A stretch of DNA of 64,000 nucleotides, from positions 64,288 through 128,287 of the forward strand of contig NZ_JADNGY010000006.1 of NCBI RefSeq assembly GCF_015553625.1. Reading direction: 5' to 3'. Under the pieces are notes generated by a model. It did not search any database. It saw nothing but the letters and a program-made list of their open reading frames with translations, and was not told where the DNA came from. This stretch comes from Streptococcus australis. GTDB taxonomy: Bacteria > Bacillota > Bacilli > Lactobacillales > Streptococcaceae. The position numbers and the translations under genes are program-made. Below, piece after piece: positions 23,975-34,144 of the stretch (its first letter is position 1; the number at the start of each line of letters is the position of its first letter).

Positions 23975-24856
23975 ATGGCAATCGTTTCAGCAGAAAAATT
24001 TGTCCAAGCAGCTCGTGACAATGGTTACGCAGTTGGTGGATTTAACACAAACAACCTTGAGTGGACTCAAGCTATCTTGCGTGCAGCAGAAGCTAAAAAA
24101 GCTCCAGTTTTGATCCAAACTTCTATGGGTGCTGCTAAATACATGGGTGGTTACAAAGTAGCTCGCAACATGATCGCTAACCTTGTTGAAGCAATGGGTA
24201 TCACTGTACCAGTTGCAATCCACTTGGACCATGGTCACTATGAAGATGCTCTTGAGTGTATCGAAGTTGGTTATACTTCAATCATGTTCGACGGATCACA
24301 CCTTCCAGTTGAAGAAAACCTTAAATTGGCGAAAGAAGTTGTAGAAAAAGCTCACGCTAAAGGTATCTCAGTTGAAGCTGAAGTTGGTACAATCGGTGGT
24401 GAAGAAGACGGTATCGTTGGTAAAGGTGAATTGGCACCAATCGAAGATGCTAAAGCAATGGTTGCTACAGGAATCGACTTCTTGGCAGCAGGTATTGGTA
24501 ACATCCACGGTCCATACCCAGCAAACTGGGAAGGTCTTGACCTTGATCACTTGAAGAAATTGACAGAAGCTCTTCCAGGATTCCCAATCGTATTGCACGG
24601 TGGTTCAGGTATCCCTGATGAGCAAATCCAAGAAGCTATCAAACTTGGTGTTGCGAAAGTTAACGTTAACACTGAGTGCCAAATCGCATTCGCTAACGCA
24701 ACTCGTCAATTCGTACGTGAATACGATGCAAACGAAGCAGAATACGACAAGAAGAAACTCTTCGACCCACGTAAATTCTTAAAACCAGGATTCGAAGCAA
24801 TCACAGCTTCAGTTGAAGAACGTATCGACGTATTTGGTAGCGAAAACAAAGCTTAA
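23975..24856 (+). CDS. fba: Class II fructose-bisphosphate aldolase
   Basis: Zinc-dependent glycolytic aldolase that splits fructose-1,6-bisphosphate into DHAP and glyceraldehyde-3-phosphate. 293 residues. Zinc and substrate motifs are visible: AIHLDHGHYED, FDGSHLPVEEN, EAEVGTIGGEED, IGNIHGPY and VLHGGSGIPDEQ. GAGGAGG precedes the start and codon bias is strong, as expected for a glycolytic enzyme. Its terminator is the left copy of the repeat that brackets the lac block. Confidence 0.98.
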   Translation: MAIVSAEKFVQAARDNGYAVGGFNTNNLEWTQAILRAAEAKKAPVLIQTSMGAAKYMGGYKVARNMIANLVEAMGITVPVAIHLDHGHYEDALECIEVGYTSIMFDGSHLPVEENLKLAKEVVEKAHAKGISVEAEVGTIGGEEDGIVGKGELAPIEDAKAMVATGIDFLAAGIGNIHGPYPANWEGLDLDHLKKLTEALPGFPIVLHGGSGIPDEQIQEAIKLGVAKVNVNTECQIAFANATRQFVREYDANEAEYDKKKLFDPRKFLKPGFEAITASVEERIDVFGSENKA

Positions 24857-24880
24857 TCTTGCTTGAAACGTTATTAACCA

Positions 24881-24910
24881 GAGGTTTATCCGTAAGGATA
24901 AGCCTTTTTT
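24881..24910 (+). terminator. fba terminator (part of flanking repeat, left copy)
   Basis: GAGGTTTATCC-GTAA-GGATAAGCC followed by TTTTTT. Confidence 0.85.
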
Positions 24911-24947
24911 GGTTCTCTTATTTAGAAAAGTGTTTATTTCAAACAAA
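24882..24947 (+). repeat. 66-bp direct repeat flanking the lac block, left copy
   Basis: Aligns without gaps to 33686-33751 with 7 mismatches in 66 positions. It contains the second arm of the terminator, GGTTCTCTTATTT and a LacR-like operator. The two copies bracket exactly lacR to lacG. Confidence 0.85.
24931..24945 (+). promoter_or_regulatory. LacR-like operator upstream of lacR
   Basis: TGTTT-ATTTC-AAACA, an inverted repeat ending 9 bp before the lacR -35 box. The same TGTTT-N5-AAACA pattern recurs at 25805 and 33735. Assignment to LacR is inferred from position and similarity to known lac repressor sites in Gram-positive cocci. Confidence 0.6.
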
Positions 24948-24953
24948 AAATGA

Positions 24954-24982
24954 TTGCGATTCTGTCAGTTTAAGGTTATAAT
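24954..24982 (+). promoter_or_regulatory. lacR promoter
   Basis: TTGCGA (24954-24959), 17-bp spacer, TATAAT (24977-24982), 28 bp before the ATG. Confidence 0.75.
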
Positions 24983-25010
24983 AAACAAAAACGAAGCAAG
25001 TAGGTAGGAA

Positions 25011-25766
25011 ATGAAAAAACAGGAAAGACTGAATGAGATCATCAATCTGGTCAATAAGGCTGGAACCGTTTATGTTCAAGACATCATGGAAAGTATGCAG
25101 GTGTCGGATATGACTGTCCGTCGGGATTTGATTGAATTGGAAAAGCAAGGGCTCCTTATTCGGGTTCGAAATGGAGCCAAAAGTAACCAATTCCTCCCTT
25201 CACGAGAGCTTCCCCATGAAGAGAAGTTACTCAAGAATATTCTGGCTAAGCGTGAGGTAGCGAAGAAAGCTAGCGAACTGATAAAAGAAGGTGAGAGTAT
25301 CTTCCTTGGGCCGGGGACCTCTGTTGAGGTTCTTTCCGAAGCCATTAATAATAAGGAATTGCGTGTGGTGACCAACTGTCTGCCGATTTTCCAAGAGTTG
25401 TTAAAGAAGAAAAGTGATACCTTTAAGGTAATCCTCTTAGGAGGGGAACTTCGAGAAACCAGTCAAGCTTTTGTCGGCGAGATAACGAACACTCTCATGG
25501 AAAGAATGTACTTCCACAAGATGTTTTTTAGTGGGAATGGCATTGTGGATGGACGCGTTCTGACCTCTTCTTTTGAAGAAGCCTATACGCAAAAGTTAGC
25601 CTTAGAACGTTCTTCTGAAGCTTACCTACTGATTGATTCCTCCAAGATTGGCAAGGAAGACTTTACCTCTATCTGTTCCTTGAAAAAAGTAACTGCGGTG
25701 ATAACGGACGATGCATCTGAAAAAGCACATGAAGAATTAGAGGAATATACACGTGTGATTGTATAA
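25011..25766 (+). CDS. lacR: Lactose phosphotransferase system repressor LacR (DeoR family)
   Basis: Transcriptional repressor of the tagatose-6-phosphate lac operon; tagatose-6-phosphate is the usual inducer. 251 residues: a DeoR helix-turn-helix at 1-57 (VQDIMESMQVSDMTVRRDLIELEKQGLL) and the sugar-phosphate sensing DeoRC domain with GPGTSVEVL, LLGGELRE, and SKIGKEDFT. It has its own promoter and terminator ahead of lacA, with operator-like palindromes on both sides, suggesting autorepression together with control of lacA. Confidence 0.95.
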   Translation: MKKQERLNEIINLVNKAGTVYVQDIMESMQVSDMTVRRDLIELEKQGLLIRVRNGAKSNQFLPSRELPHEEKLLKNILAKREVAKKASELIKEGESIFLGPGTSVEVLSEAINNKELRVVTNCLPIFQELLKKKSDTFKVILLGGELRETSQAFVGEITNTLMERMYFHKMFFSGNGIVDGRVLTSSFEEAYTQKLALERSSEAYLLIDSSKIGKEDFTSICSLKKVTAVITDDASEKAHEELEEYTRVIV

Positions 25767-25778
25767 ATAATAAACTGA

Positions 25779-25805
25779 AAAGAGAGAGCGATTCTCTCTT
25801 TTTTT
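25779..25805 (+). terminator. Rho-independent terminator after lacR
   Basis: AAAGAGAGA and TCTCTCTTT with a short loop and T-run; the T-run abuts the next operator. Confidence 0.85.
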
Positions 25806-25819
25806 GTTTATTACAAACA
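25805..25819 (+). promoter_or_regulatory. LacR-like operator upstream of lacA
   Basis: TGTTT-ATTAC-AAACA, 58 bp upstream of the -35 of the lacA promoter. AT-rich half-site-like CAAACA motifs also lie within the promoter spacer. Confidence 0.6.
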
Positions 25820-25877
25820 ATTTAGGGCTAAAAATAGTAAAAAATGAAGAAAAAAGAAAAAAATAAACAAAAAATAG

Positions 25878-25906
25878 TTGACAACAAACAAAATTAGCGC
25901 TATACT
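25878..25906 (+). promoter_or_regulatory. lacABCD promoter
   Basis: Consensus TTGACA (25878-25883), 17-bp spacer, TATACT (25901-25906). The leader to lacA is about 75 nt. Confidence 0.8.
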
Positions 25907-25988
25907 GTGTTTGTGAATAACAAAACGAAGTCGAATGAAGAAAGAGGAGAGCTTTCTTTGTTGACAGAAATGCAAAAAGGAGAAGTAT

Positions 25989-26414
25989 ATGGCAATTGTA
26001 GTTGGTGCGGATGCAACAGGTATTCGCTTAAAAGAAGTAGTCAAAGAATATTTGGAAGTAGAAGGTTTCCAAGTGGTGGATGTCACTGAAGAAGGGCAAG
26101 ACTTTGTTGATGTGACCTTGGCTGTTGCTAAAGAAGTCAAACAAGCAGAAGATAATCTGGGTATTGTCATTGATGCATACGGAGCTGGTCCATTCATGGT
26201 CGCAACTAAAATTAAGGGAATGGTTGCAGCAGAAGTTTCAGATGAACGCTCTGCCTACATGACCCGTGGACACAACAATTCTCGCATGATCACCATGGGT
26301 GCTCAAATCGTGGGTGACCAATTGGCAAAAAATATCGCTAAAGGTTTTGTAAACGGTAAGTATGATGGCGGTCGCCACCAAATCCGTGTCGATATGCTCA
26401 ACAAGATGTGCTAA
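25989..26414 (+). CDS. lacA: Galactose-6-phosphate isomerase subunit LacA
   Basis: With LacB it converts galactose-6-phosphate to tagatose-6-phosphate. RpiB/LacAB fold, 141 residues: [20 protein letters not shown] at the N-terminus, [11 protein letters not shown] in place of the RpiB CGTG motif, and [16 protein letters not shown]. LacA lacks the catalytic cysteine, consistent with the active site being shared with LacB. AAAGGAG lies before the ATG; lacB follows after 15 bp. Confidence 0.96.
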   Translation: MAIVVGADATGIRLKEVVKEYLEVEGFQVVDVTEEGQDFVDVTLAVAKEVKQAEDNLGIVIDAYGAGPFMVATKIKGMVAAEVSDERSAYMTRGHNNSRMITMGAQIVGDQLAKNIAKGFVNGKYDGGRHQIRVDMLNKMC

Positions 26415-26429
26415 GGGGGGAGTAAACGA

Positions 26430-26945
26430 ATGAAAATTGCAATTGGATGTGACCATATTGTCACAAATGAAAAAATGGCTGTTTCTGAATTTTTGAAATC
26501 AAAAGGCTATGAAGTCCTTGACTTCGGAACCTATGACCATGCGCGCACCCACTACCCAATTTTTGGGAAAAAAGTCGGAGAAGCTGTAGCTAGTGGTCTT
26601 GCAGATTTTGGAGTATGTATCTGTGGAACTGGCGTTGGGATTAACAACGCGGTTAACAAGGTCCCTGGAATCCGTTCAGCCTTGGTCCGCGATATGACAA
26701 CTGCACTTTATGCCAAAGAAGAACTCAATGCCAACGTCATTGGTTTCGGTGGGAAAGTAACTGGTGAATTGCTCATGTGCGATATTATTGAAGCTTTCAT
26801 TCATGCAGAATACAAACCAAGTGAAGAAAACAAGAAATTGATCGCCAAGATTCAACATTTGGAAACCCACAACGACCATCAAGAAGATGAGGATTTCTTC
26901 ACAGAATTCCTTGAAAAATGGGATCGTGGTGAATACCACGACTAA
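26430..26945 (+). CDS. lacB: Galactose-6-phosphate isomerase subunit LacB
   Basis: Catalytic partner of LacA. 171 residues with the RpiB-type motifs [28 protein letters not shown], and [17 protein letters not shown], which carries the catalytic cysteine loop. GGGGGGAG precedes the start. lacC follows after 11 bp. Confidence 0.97.
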   Translation: MKIAIGCDHIVTNEKMAVSEFLKSKGYEVLDFGTYDHARTHYPIFGKKVGEAVASGLADFGVCICGTGVGINNAVNKVPGIRSALVRDMTTALYAKEELNANVIGFGGKVTGELLMCDIIEAFIHAEYKPSEENKKLIAKIQHLETHNDHQEDEDFFTEFLEKWDRGEYHD

Positions 26946-26956
26946 GAGGTGGGATT

Positions 26957-27886
26957 ATGATCTTAACAGTAACCATGAACCCATCTATTGACATTTCCTA
27001 TCCATTAGAAACCTTACAATTGGATACGGTCAATCGAGTAGGCAAGGTAAGCAAAACTGCAGGAGGTAAGGGACTCAATGTCACACGGGTCCTAGCAGAG
27101 ATTGGAGATCCTGTCTCAGCGACTGGTCTGGTTGGCGGTTCAACAGGCCAATTTATCTTGGAACATCTGGATCAGAAGATCGGCAAAGAATTCTTTGAAA
27201 TTCAAGGGGAGACCCGCAATTGTATTGCTATTCTCCACGAAGGGCAACAAACTGAAATCCTGGAAAAAGGTCCATCTGTTTCTGAAGAAGAAGGGAAAGC
27301 CTTTCTGTCTCACTTTGAAGCTTTGCTTCCAGCTGTAACAGTTGTTGTTATCTCAGGAAGTTTACCAGCTGGGTTACCAGTTGATTATTATGTGAAATTG
27401 GTCGAGCGTGCTAAGAAGGCAGGAAAACCAGTCGTTCTGGATTGCTCAGGTGCTTCCTTAGAAAAAGCTCTAGCAGCCCCTATTAAACCAACGGTTATCA
27501 AGCCAAATAATGAAGAATTGTCCCAATTACTGGGCTATGAGGTGACCAAGGATTTTGATCAATTAAAAGAAGTTCTTCAAACTGACTTATTTGAAGGCAT
27601 TGACTGGATCATCGTCTCCCTAGGAGCTGACGGTGCCTTTGCCAAACACGGAGATGTCTTCTATAAAGTGGATATTCCAAAAATTGAAGTCGTCAACCCA
27701 GTGGGCTCTGGTGATTCAACGGTTGCTGGGATTGCCTCAGCTCTCTATCATCAGGAAGATGACCAAGCGCTTTTAACCAAAGCCAATGTCCTTGGCATGT
27801 TGAATGCTCAAGAAGCAACGACAGGCCATATCAATATTCATCACTATGATGATTTGTATCAACAGATAAATGTAAAAGAGGTATAA
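26957..27886 (+). CDS. lacC: Tagatose-6-phosphate kinase
   Basis: PfkB-family kinase producing tagatose-1,6-bisphosphate with ATP. 309 residues with the PfkB signatures [15 protein letters not shown] near residue 36 and [13 protein letters not shown] near 250, which holds the catalytic aspartate. It starts 11 bp after lacB and ends 1 bp before lacD. Confidence 0.97.
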   Translation: MILTVTMNPSIDISYPLETLQLDTVNRVGKVSKTAGGKGLNVTRVLAEIGDPVSATGLVGGSTGQFILEHLDQKIGKEFFEIQGETRNCIAILHEGQQTEILEKGPSVSEEEGKAFLSHFEALLPAVTVVVISGSLPAGLPVDYYVKLVERAKKAGKPVVLDCSGASLEKALAAPIKPTVIKPNNEELSQLLGYEVTKDFDQLKEVLQTDLFEGIDWIIVSLGADGAFAKHGDVFYKVDIPKIEVVNPVGSGDSTVAGIASALYHQEDDQALLTKANVLGMLNAQEATTGHINIHHYDDLYQQINVKEV

Positions 27887-27887
27887 G

Positions 27888-28868
27888 ATGGTATTAACAG
27901 AACAAAAACGCAACTATTTAGAAAAATTGAGCACCAAAGAGGGTGTGATCTCTGCCTTGGCTTTTGACCAACGCGGTGCTTTGAAACGCCTCATGGCCCA
28001 ATACCAAGACACAGAACCAACAGTGGCTCAAATGGAAGAATTGAAGGTCCTAGTGGCTGAAGAATTGACACCATTCGCATCTTCTATGCTCTTGGACCCT
28101 GAGTATGGACTTCCAGCGACCAAGGTCTTGGATGCAGAAGCAGGGCTTTTGTTGGCATATGAAAAAACAGGCTATGACACTTCTAGCACCAAGCGTCTGC
28201 CAGACTGCCTCAACCTTTGGTCAGCTAAACGCATCAAAGAGCAGGGTGCAGATGCAGTGAAATTCTTGCTCTACTATGATGTGGATAGTGCAGACGAACT
28301 CAACCAAGAAAAACAAGCCTACATCGAACGCATCGGTTCAGAATGTGCGGCAGAAGAAATTCCATTCTTCCTTGAAATCTTGGCTTACGATGAAACAATC
28401 GCTGATGCAGGTTCTGTAGAATACGCTAAAGTGAAACCTCGCAAGGTCATCGAAGCGATGAAAGTCTTCTCAGACCCACGCTTCAACATCGATGTCTTGA
28501 AAGTAGAAGTGCCAGTCAATGTCAAATATGTAGAAGGATTTGGCGATGGAGAAATTGTGCATAGTCGTGAGGAAGCTGCGGCCTTCTTTAAAGAACAAGA
28601 AGAAGCAACCAACCTTCCATACATCTACTTGAGTGCAGGTGTTTCTGCCAAACTCTTCCAAGAAACCCTAGTCTTTGCGCATGAAGCAGGCGCAAACTTC
28701 AACGGGGTTCTTTGCGGACGTGCAACTTGGGCTGGATCTGTAGAAGCCTACATCAAGAATGGGGAAGCTGCAGCTCGTGAATGGTTGCGTACCGAAGGTC
28801 GTCGCAACATTGAAGAACTCAACCAAGTCTTGGACCAAGTCGCAACTTCTTGGAAAGAGCGTATTTAA
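27888..28868 (+). CDS. lacD: Tagatose-1,6-bisphosphate aldolase
   Basis: Class I aldolase cleaving tagatose-1,6-bisphosphate to DHAP and glyceraldehyde-3-phosphate, completing the pathway. 326 residues. The Schiff-base lysine region ([20 protein letters not shown]) and [14 protein letters not shown] are recognisable. In some streptococci LacD paralogues have been reported as regulators; here the context supports the catabolic role. It is the last gene before the lacT promoter. Confidence 0.97.
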   Translation: MVLTEQKRNYLEKLSTKEGVISALAFDQRGALKRLMAQYQDTEPTVAQMEELKVLVAEELTPFASSMLLDPEYGLPATKVLDAEAGLLLAYEKTGYDTSSTKRLPDCLNLWSAKRIKEQGADAVKFLLYYDVDSADELNQEKQAYIERIGSECAAEEIPFFLEILAYDETIADAGSVEYAKVKPRKVIEAMKVFSDPRFNIDVLKVEVPVNVKYVEGFGDGEIVHSREEAAAFFKEQEEATNLPYIYLSAGVSAKLFQETLVFAHEAGANFNGVLCGRATWAGSVEAYIKNGEAAAREWLRTEGRRNIEELNQVLDQVATSWKERI

Positions 28869-28895
28869 AAGTGTAGACCACTCCTTTAACGATGG

Positions 28896-28922
28896 GCGTT
28901 CAAATTTCCTTGAAGAGCCCAG
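28896..28922 (+). other. Stem-loop after lacD
   Basis: GGGC-G-TTCAA pairs with TTGAA-GA-GCCC. No T-run follows, so it may stabilise or mark the 3' end of the lacABCD mRNA rather than terminate. Confidence 0.4.
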
Positions 28923-28989
28923 AGAAGACAGCTATAAACAGCTATTTGTTAGAAAAAAACAAAAAAGTTAAAAAGTTGTTAAGAAAGGG

Positions 28990-29018
28990 TTTACAAAAAC
29001 AAAAGCGTGTGCTATACT
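28990..29018 (+). promoter_or_regulatory. lacTFEG promoter
   Basis: TTTACA (28990-28995), 17-bp spacer, TATACT (29013-29018). It gives a roughly 135-nt leader containing a terminator ahead of lacT. Confidence 0.75.
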
Positions 29019-29029
29019 TAATCCATAAG

Positions 29030-29120
29030 TGAATACAAGGTGAGTGTTAGTAAGTTAGATTACGCATGATCACAGATGAATCGGGGAGAACCCTCTCTGA
29101 TCTCATTTGTGGTCATTTTT
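29030..29120 (+). promoter_or_regulatory. lacT leader with antitermination-type terminator
   Basis: A 14-bp outer stem (ATGATCACAGATGA with TCATTTGTGGTCAT, 29066-29114), extended by an inner stem, ends in TTTTTT. A terminator between promoter and lacT is what LacT/BglG antiterminators act on. The antiterminator site should overlap its 5' arm, but I do not see the canonical RAT sequence, so its exact extent is open. Confidence 0.7.
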
Positions 29121-29159
29121 TATACCCTAAACCTTAAATAAACTAGCAAGGAGAGTACC

Positions 29160-29993
29160 ATGTATCGGATTTTAAATCCACTCAATCACAATGTTGCTCT
29201 GGTGAGAAATGACAAAGGGGAAGAACTGATTGTCATTGGAAAAGGAATTGTTTTTGGGAAAAAGAAGGGCGACCTAGTCCCTAAAGAAAAGGTAGAAAAG
29301 CTCTTTCGGATGAAAACAGAGGAATCCCGAGAGAACTTTATGACCCTGCTAAAAGATGTTCCGTTAGACTTCATCACAGTGACCTACGAGATGATTGATT
29401 ACTTGATCAAAAAGTATCACTATCCCGTTCAAGAATATATCTATGTGACCTTGACCGACCACATGTTTTGCTCTTACCAAGCAATGACCCAAGGCAGGTA
29501 TAAGGAAAGTAATCTTTTGGATATCTCGGAGAACTATCCAGTGGCTTTTGAGATTGCCAAAGAGGCAGTAGATATCTATCGGGAGAAGCTCACAACTAGC
29601 TTCCCTGAAGATGAGATCACTCGCATCGCCTATCATTTCATCAACGCAGAAGGTGAAAATGGAGTGGAAATCGTGGATTCCATGGACCAGCGCAAAGAAA
29701 TCTTAAAAGGTGTGGAAGAGGTTTTGGATAGTTACTCAATCAAACGAACCGAGACCAACAATAACTTTTATGATCGCTTCATGATTCATCTCAACTACTT
29801 CTTGGATTACCTGGATCGCAATCGAGACGATAATCAATCACTTCTAGATATGGAGGAGCACATCAAAAGCTCCTATCCCAAAGCCTTTGAGATTGGTTCC
29901 AAGATTTATGATGTGATTTCTAGGGAGACTGGAGTTGACTTGTACAAGAGCGAACGGGTCTATCTTGTCTTACACATTCAACGATTATTGTAA
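29160..29993 (+). CDS. lacT: BglG-family transcriptional antiterminator LacT
   Basis: RNA-binding antiterminator controlled by PTS phosphorylation. 277 residues. The CAT RNA-binding domain is at 1-55 (MYRILNPLNHNVALVRN, VIGKGIVFGKKKGD). PRD1 and PRD2 follow, with candidate regulatory histidines in TLTDHMFCSY, IAYHFINAEGENG, RFMIHLNYFLDYL and LHIQRLL. It is expected to prevent termination in its own leader, allowing lacTFEG expression when lactose is transported. Confidence 0.95.
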   Translation: MYRILNPLNHNVALVRNDKGEELIVIGKGIVFGKKKGDLVPKEKVEKLFRMKTEESRENFMTLLKDVPLDFITVTYEMIDYLIKKYHYPVQEYIYVTLTDHMFCSYQAMTQGRYKESNLLDISENYPVAFEIAKEAVDIYREKLTTSFPEDEITRIAYHFINAEGENGVEIVDSMDQRKEILKGVEEVLDSYSIKRTETNNNFYDRFMIHLNYFLDYLDRNRDDNQSLLDMEEHIKSSYPKAFEIGSKIYDVISRETGVDLYKSERVYLVLHIQRLL

Positions 29994-30035
29994 CAACTTT
30001 TAAAAATTAAGAAATTCAAATTGGAGGAATTGGTC

Positions 30036-30353
30036 ATGACCAAAGAAGAAATGACACTATTAGGTTTTGAGATCGTTGCCTATGCAGGGGATGCTCGCTC
30101 TAAACTTTTGGAGGCCCTCAAGGCAGCTGAGAAGGGTGACTTCGCTCAAGCGGAAAGCTTGGTAGAAGAAGCAGGAAGCTGCATCGCAGAGGCTCACAAG
30201 TCTCAAACAACTATGCTAGCGCAAGAAGCAGCCGGAGAAGACCTCCCTTACAGCATTACCATGATGCATGGGCAGGACCACTTAATGACAACGATCCTAT
30301 TAAAAGATGTGATTCATCATCTCATTGAACTATACAAAAGAGGAGTAAAATAA
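30036..30353 (+). CDS. lacF: PTS lactose-specific EIIA component
   Basis: Phosphocarrier of the lactose PTS, passing phosphate from HPr to LacE. Start chosen at ATG 30036 because GGAGG ends 8 bp upstream and gives the standard 105 residues; the TTG at 30021 would overlap that site. The trimeric helical family motif with the active histidine is around [14 protein letters not shown]. The stop overlaps the lacE start (TAATG). Confidence 0.95.
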   Translation: MTKEEMTLLGFEIVAYAGDARSKLLEALKAAEKGDFAQAESLVEEAGSCIAEAHKSQTTMLAQEAAGEDLPYSITMMHGQDHLMTTILLKDVIHHLIELYKRGVK

Positions 30354-32046
30354 TGCATAAATTAATTGAATTAATTGAGAAAGGAAAACCTTTCTTCGAG
30401 AAGATTTCTCGTAATAAATATCTGCGTGCGATTCGTGATGGATTTATCGCGGGGATGCCAGTCATCTTATTCTCATCTATCTTTATCTTGATTGCCTATG
30501 TTCCAAATGCATGGGGCTTCCATTGGTCAAAAGAAATTGAAAACTTCTTGATGACACCTTATAGCTATTCGATGGGAATTTTGGCTTTCTTCGTAGGTGG
30601 AACTACAGCCAAAGCTCTGACAGATTCTGTCAACCGTGACCTACCTGCAACAAACCAGATCAACTTCTTGTCAACCATGTTGGCATCTATGGTTGGTTTC
30701 CTTCTAATGGCAGCTGAACCAGCGAAAGAAGGAGGTTTTCTGACTGCCTTCATGGGAACAAAAGGTCTTTTGACAGCCTTTATTGCAGCCTTCGTTACCG
30801 TTAATGTTTACAAAGTCTGCGTGAAAAACAATGTTACGATTCGCATGCCAGACGAAGTTCCACCAAATATCTCTCAAGTATTTAAAGACTTGATTCCATT
30901 CACTGTATCAGTGGTTCTCCTTTATGGACTTGAACTGATTGTGAAGGGTAGTCTTGGTGTAACAGTAGCTGAATCTATTGGTACTCTTCTTGCGCCTCTA
31001 TTCTCAGCAGCAGACGGTTATGTTGGTATTACGATTATTTTCGGTGCCTTTGCATTCTTCTGGTTTATTGGTATTCACGGCCCATCTATCGTTGAGCCTG
31101 CGATTGCAGCGATCACTTATGCAAATGCCGAAGTCAACTTGAACCTCCTTCAACAAGGTATGCACGCTGATAAGATCCTTACATCTGGTACACAAATGTT
31201 CATCGTCACTATGGGTGGTACAGGAGCAACTCTTGTGGTTCCATTCATGTTTATGTGGTTGTGTAAATCAAAACGAAATCGTGCTATTGGACGTGCTTCA
31301 GTAGTTCCTACATTCTTCGGTGTAAACGAACCAATCTTGTTTGGTGCACCGCTTGTTTTGAACCCAATCTTCTTTATCCCATTCATCTTTGCACCAATTG
31401 CAAACGTATGGATCTTTAAGTTCTTTATTGAAACACTTGGCATGAACTCATTTACTGCCAACCTTCCATGGACTACACCAGGACCTCTTGGTATTGTTCT
31501 TGGTACAAACTTCCAGTTCTTATCATTCGCTCTTGCAGCATTGTTAATTGTAGTAGATATTGCTATCTACTATCCATTCCTCAAGGTTTATGATGAACAA
31601 ATTCTTGAAGAAGAACGTTCTGGTAAAGCTAATGACGAATTAAAAGATAAAGTAGCTGCAAACTTTAACACTGCAAAAGCAGATGCTATTCTTGCAAAAG
31701 CTGGAGTAGAATCAGCACAAAATACAATTACTGAAGAAACAAACGTCCTCGTTCTTTGTGCGGGTGGTGGAACAAGCGGTCTTCTTGCCAATGCTTTGAA
31801 TAAAGCTGCTGCAGAATACAATGTTCCTGTCAAAGCGGCAGCTGGTGGCTACGGAGCTCACCGTGAAATGTTGCCAGAATTTGACCTTGTTATTCTTGCT
31901 CCTCAAGTAGCTTCAAACTATGAAGATATGAAGGCTGAAACAGATAAACTTGGAATCAAATTGGCTAAGACTGAAGGATCTCAATACATTAAATTGACAC
32001 GCGATGGACAAGGTGCTCTAGCCTTTGTTCAAGCGCAATTCGATTA

Positions 32047-32047
<1 letters not shown>
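30353..32047 (+). CDS. lacE: PTS lactose-specific EIICB component
   Basis: Membrane transporter that takes up and phosphorylates lactose to lactose-6-phosphate. 564 residues. The N-terminal EIIC domain of about 10 helices spans 25-410, with the family stretch [15 protein letters not shown] and [20 protein letters not shown] charged linker follows. The EIIB domain has the phosphorylated cysteine in [13 protein letters not shown] near residue 469. It overlaps lacF by one base. Confidence 0.97.
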
Positions 32048-33667
<1,620 letters not shown>

Positions 33668-33683
33668 AGAAATAAACATGTAA

Positions 33684-33714
33684 GAAGGCTTATCCGTAAG
33701 GGTAGGTCTTTTTT
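33684..33714 (+). terminator. lacG terminator (part of flanking repeat, right copy)
   Basis: GAAGGCTTATCC-GTAA-GGGTAGGTCTTTTTT, close to the fba terminator sequence. Confidence 0.8.
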
Positions 33715-33751
33715 GGTTCTCTTATTTGGAAAAGTGTTTATTGTAAACAAA
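33686..33751 (+). repeat. 66-bp direct repeat flanking the lac block, right copy
   Basis: Matches 24882-24947 at 59 of 66 positions, including GGTTCTCTTATTT and AAAAGTGTTTATT. Beyond it the two sequences diverge. Confidence 0.85.
33735..33749 (+). promoter_or_regulatory. LacR-like operator downstream of lacG
   Basis: TGTTT-ATTGT-AAACA, a near-perfect palindrome. No lac promoter follows it, so it may be a leftover of repeat duplication, or may affect the short unit at 33813. Confidence 0.5.
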
Positions 33752-33812
33752 CTAATTCACTCATTTCTAGTAATAATTTTTTGTTTGAAGGGCCAATATA
33801 GTTTTTACATGA

Positions 33813-33915
33813 TATAATTAAATTGTTGAGTTAATATTAGGAGATTATGATTCATATTGATCAAAATAGTTTGCCTTTTTACAATTCGTAGCCTGCCCCT
33901 AAGGGCAGGTTTTTT
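33813..33915 (+). ncRNA. Candidate short transcript between lac and the ABC-2 operon
   Basis: An extended -10 (TGATATAAT, box 33813-33818) with no clear -35 is followed about 75 bp later by a strong terminator (CCTGCCC-CTAA-GGGCAGG plus T-run, 33892-33915), predicting a transcript of about 90 nt. It contains a 14-codon frame (33847-33891, MIHIDQNSLPFYNS) whose AGGAG is only 3 bp from the ATG. Could be a small RNA, a peptide gene or a leader; not recognised. Confidence 0.4.
33892..33915 (+). terminator. Rho-independent terminator of the short unit
   Basis: A 7-bp GC-rich stem, 4-base loop and six Ts begin directly after the stop of the 14-codon frame. Confidence 0.85.
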
Positions 33916-33998
33916 GGTGTCTTAAGGAAACTATTTAACAGAATTTCTGATTAAAAGTTTCATTTTAAGAGAGAAATCTCTAATTTCATAATCAATAA

Positions 33999-34035
33999 GC
34001 AAACGCTTGCATTCCTGTTTTTATTAGATTATAAT
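33999..34035 (+). promoter_or_regulatory. ABC-2 operon promoter with cre overlapping the -35
   Basis: TTGCAT (34007-34012), 17-bp spacer, TATAAT (34030-34035). AGCAAACGCTTGCA, containing the palindrome GCAAACGCTTGC, covers the -35 box and resembles a cre site. The remaining leader to 34145 holds no gene. Confidence 0.6.
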
Positions 34036-34144
34036 AGGTTGGTATAAAGCCCTCTGTAATAATATTGAAAAAGTGTAGAAAGTAAGGATTTAGAATATTT
34101 GTAGTCAAAAATACAATGTTGCTTCTTACGATAGGGAGATAGAT

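Noticed and set aside
29240-32040. Frameshift or truncation in the lac PTS genes
   Set aside because: LacT, LacF, LacE and LacG are all full length with active-site residues present.
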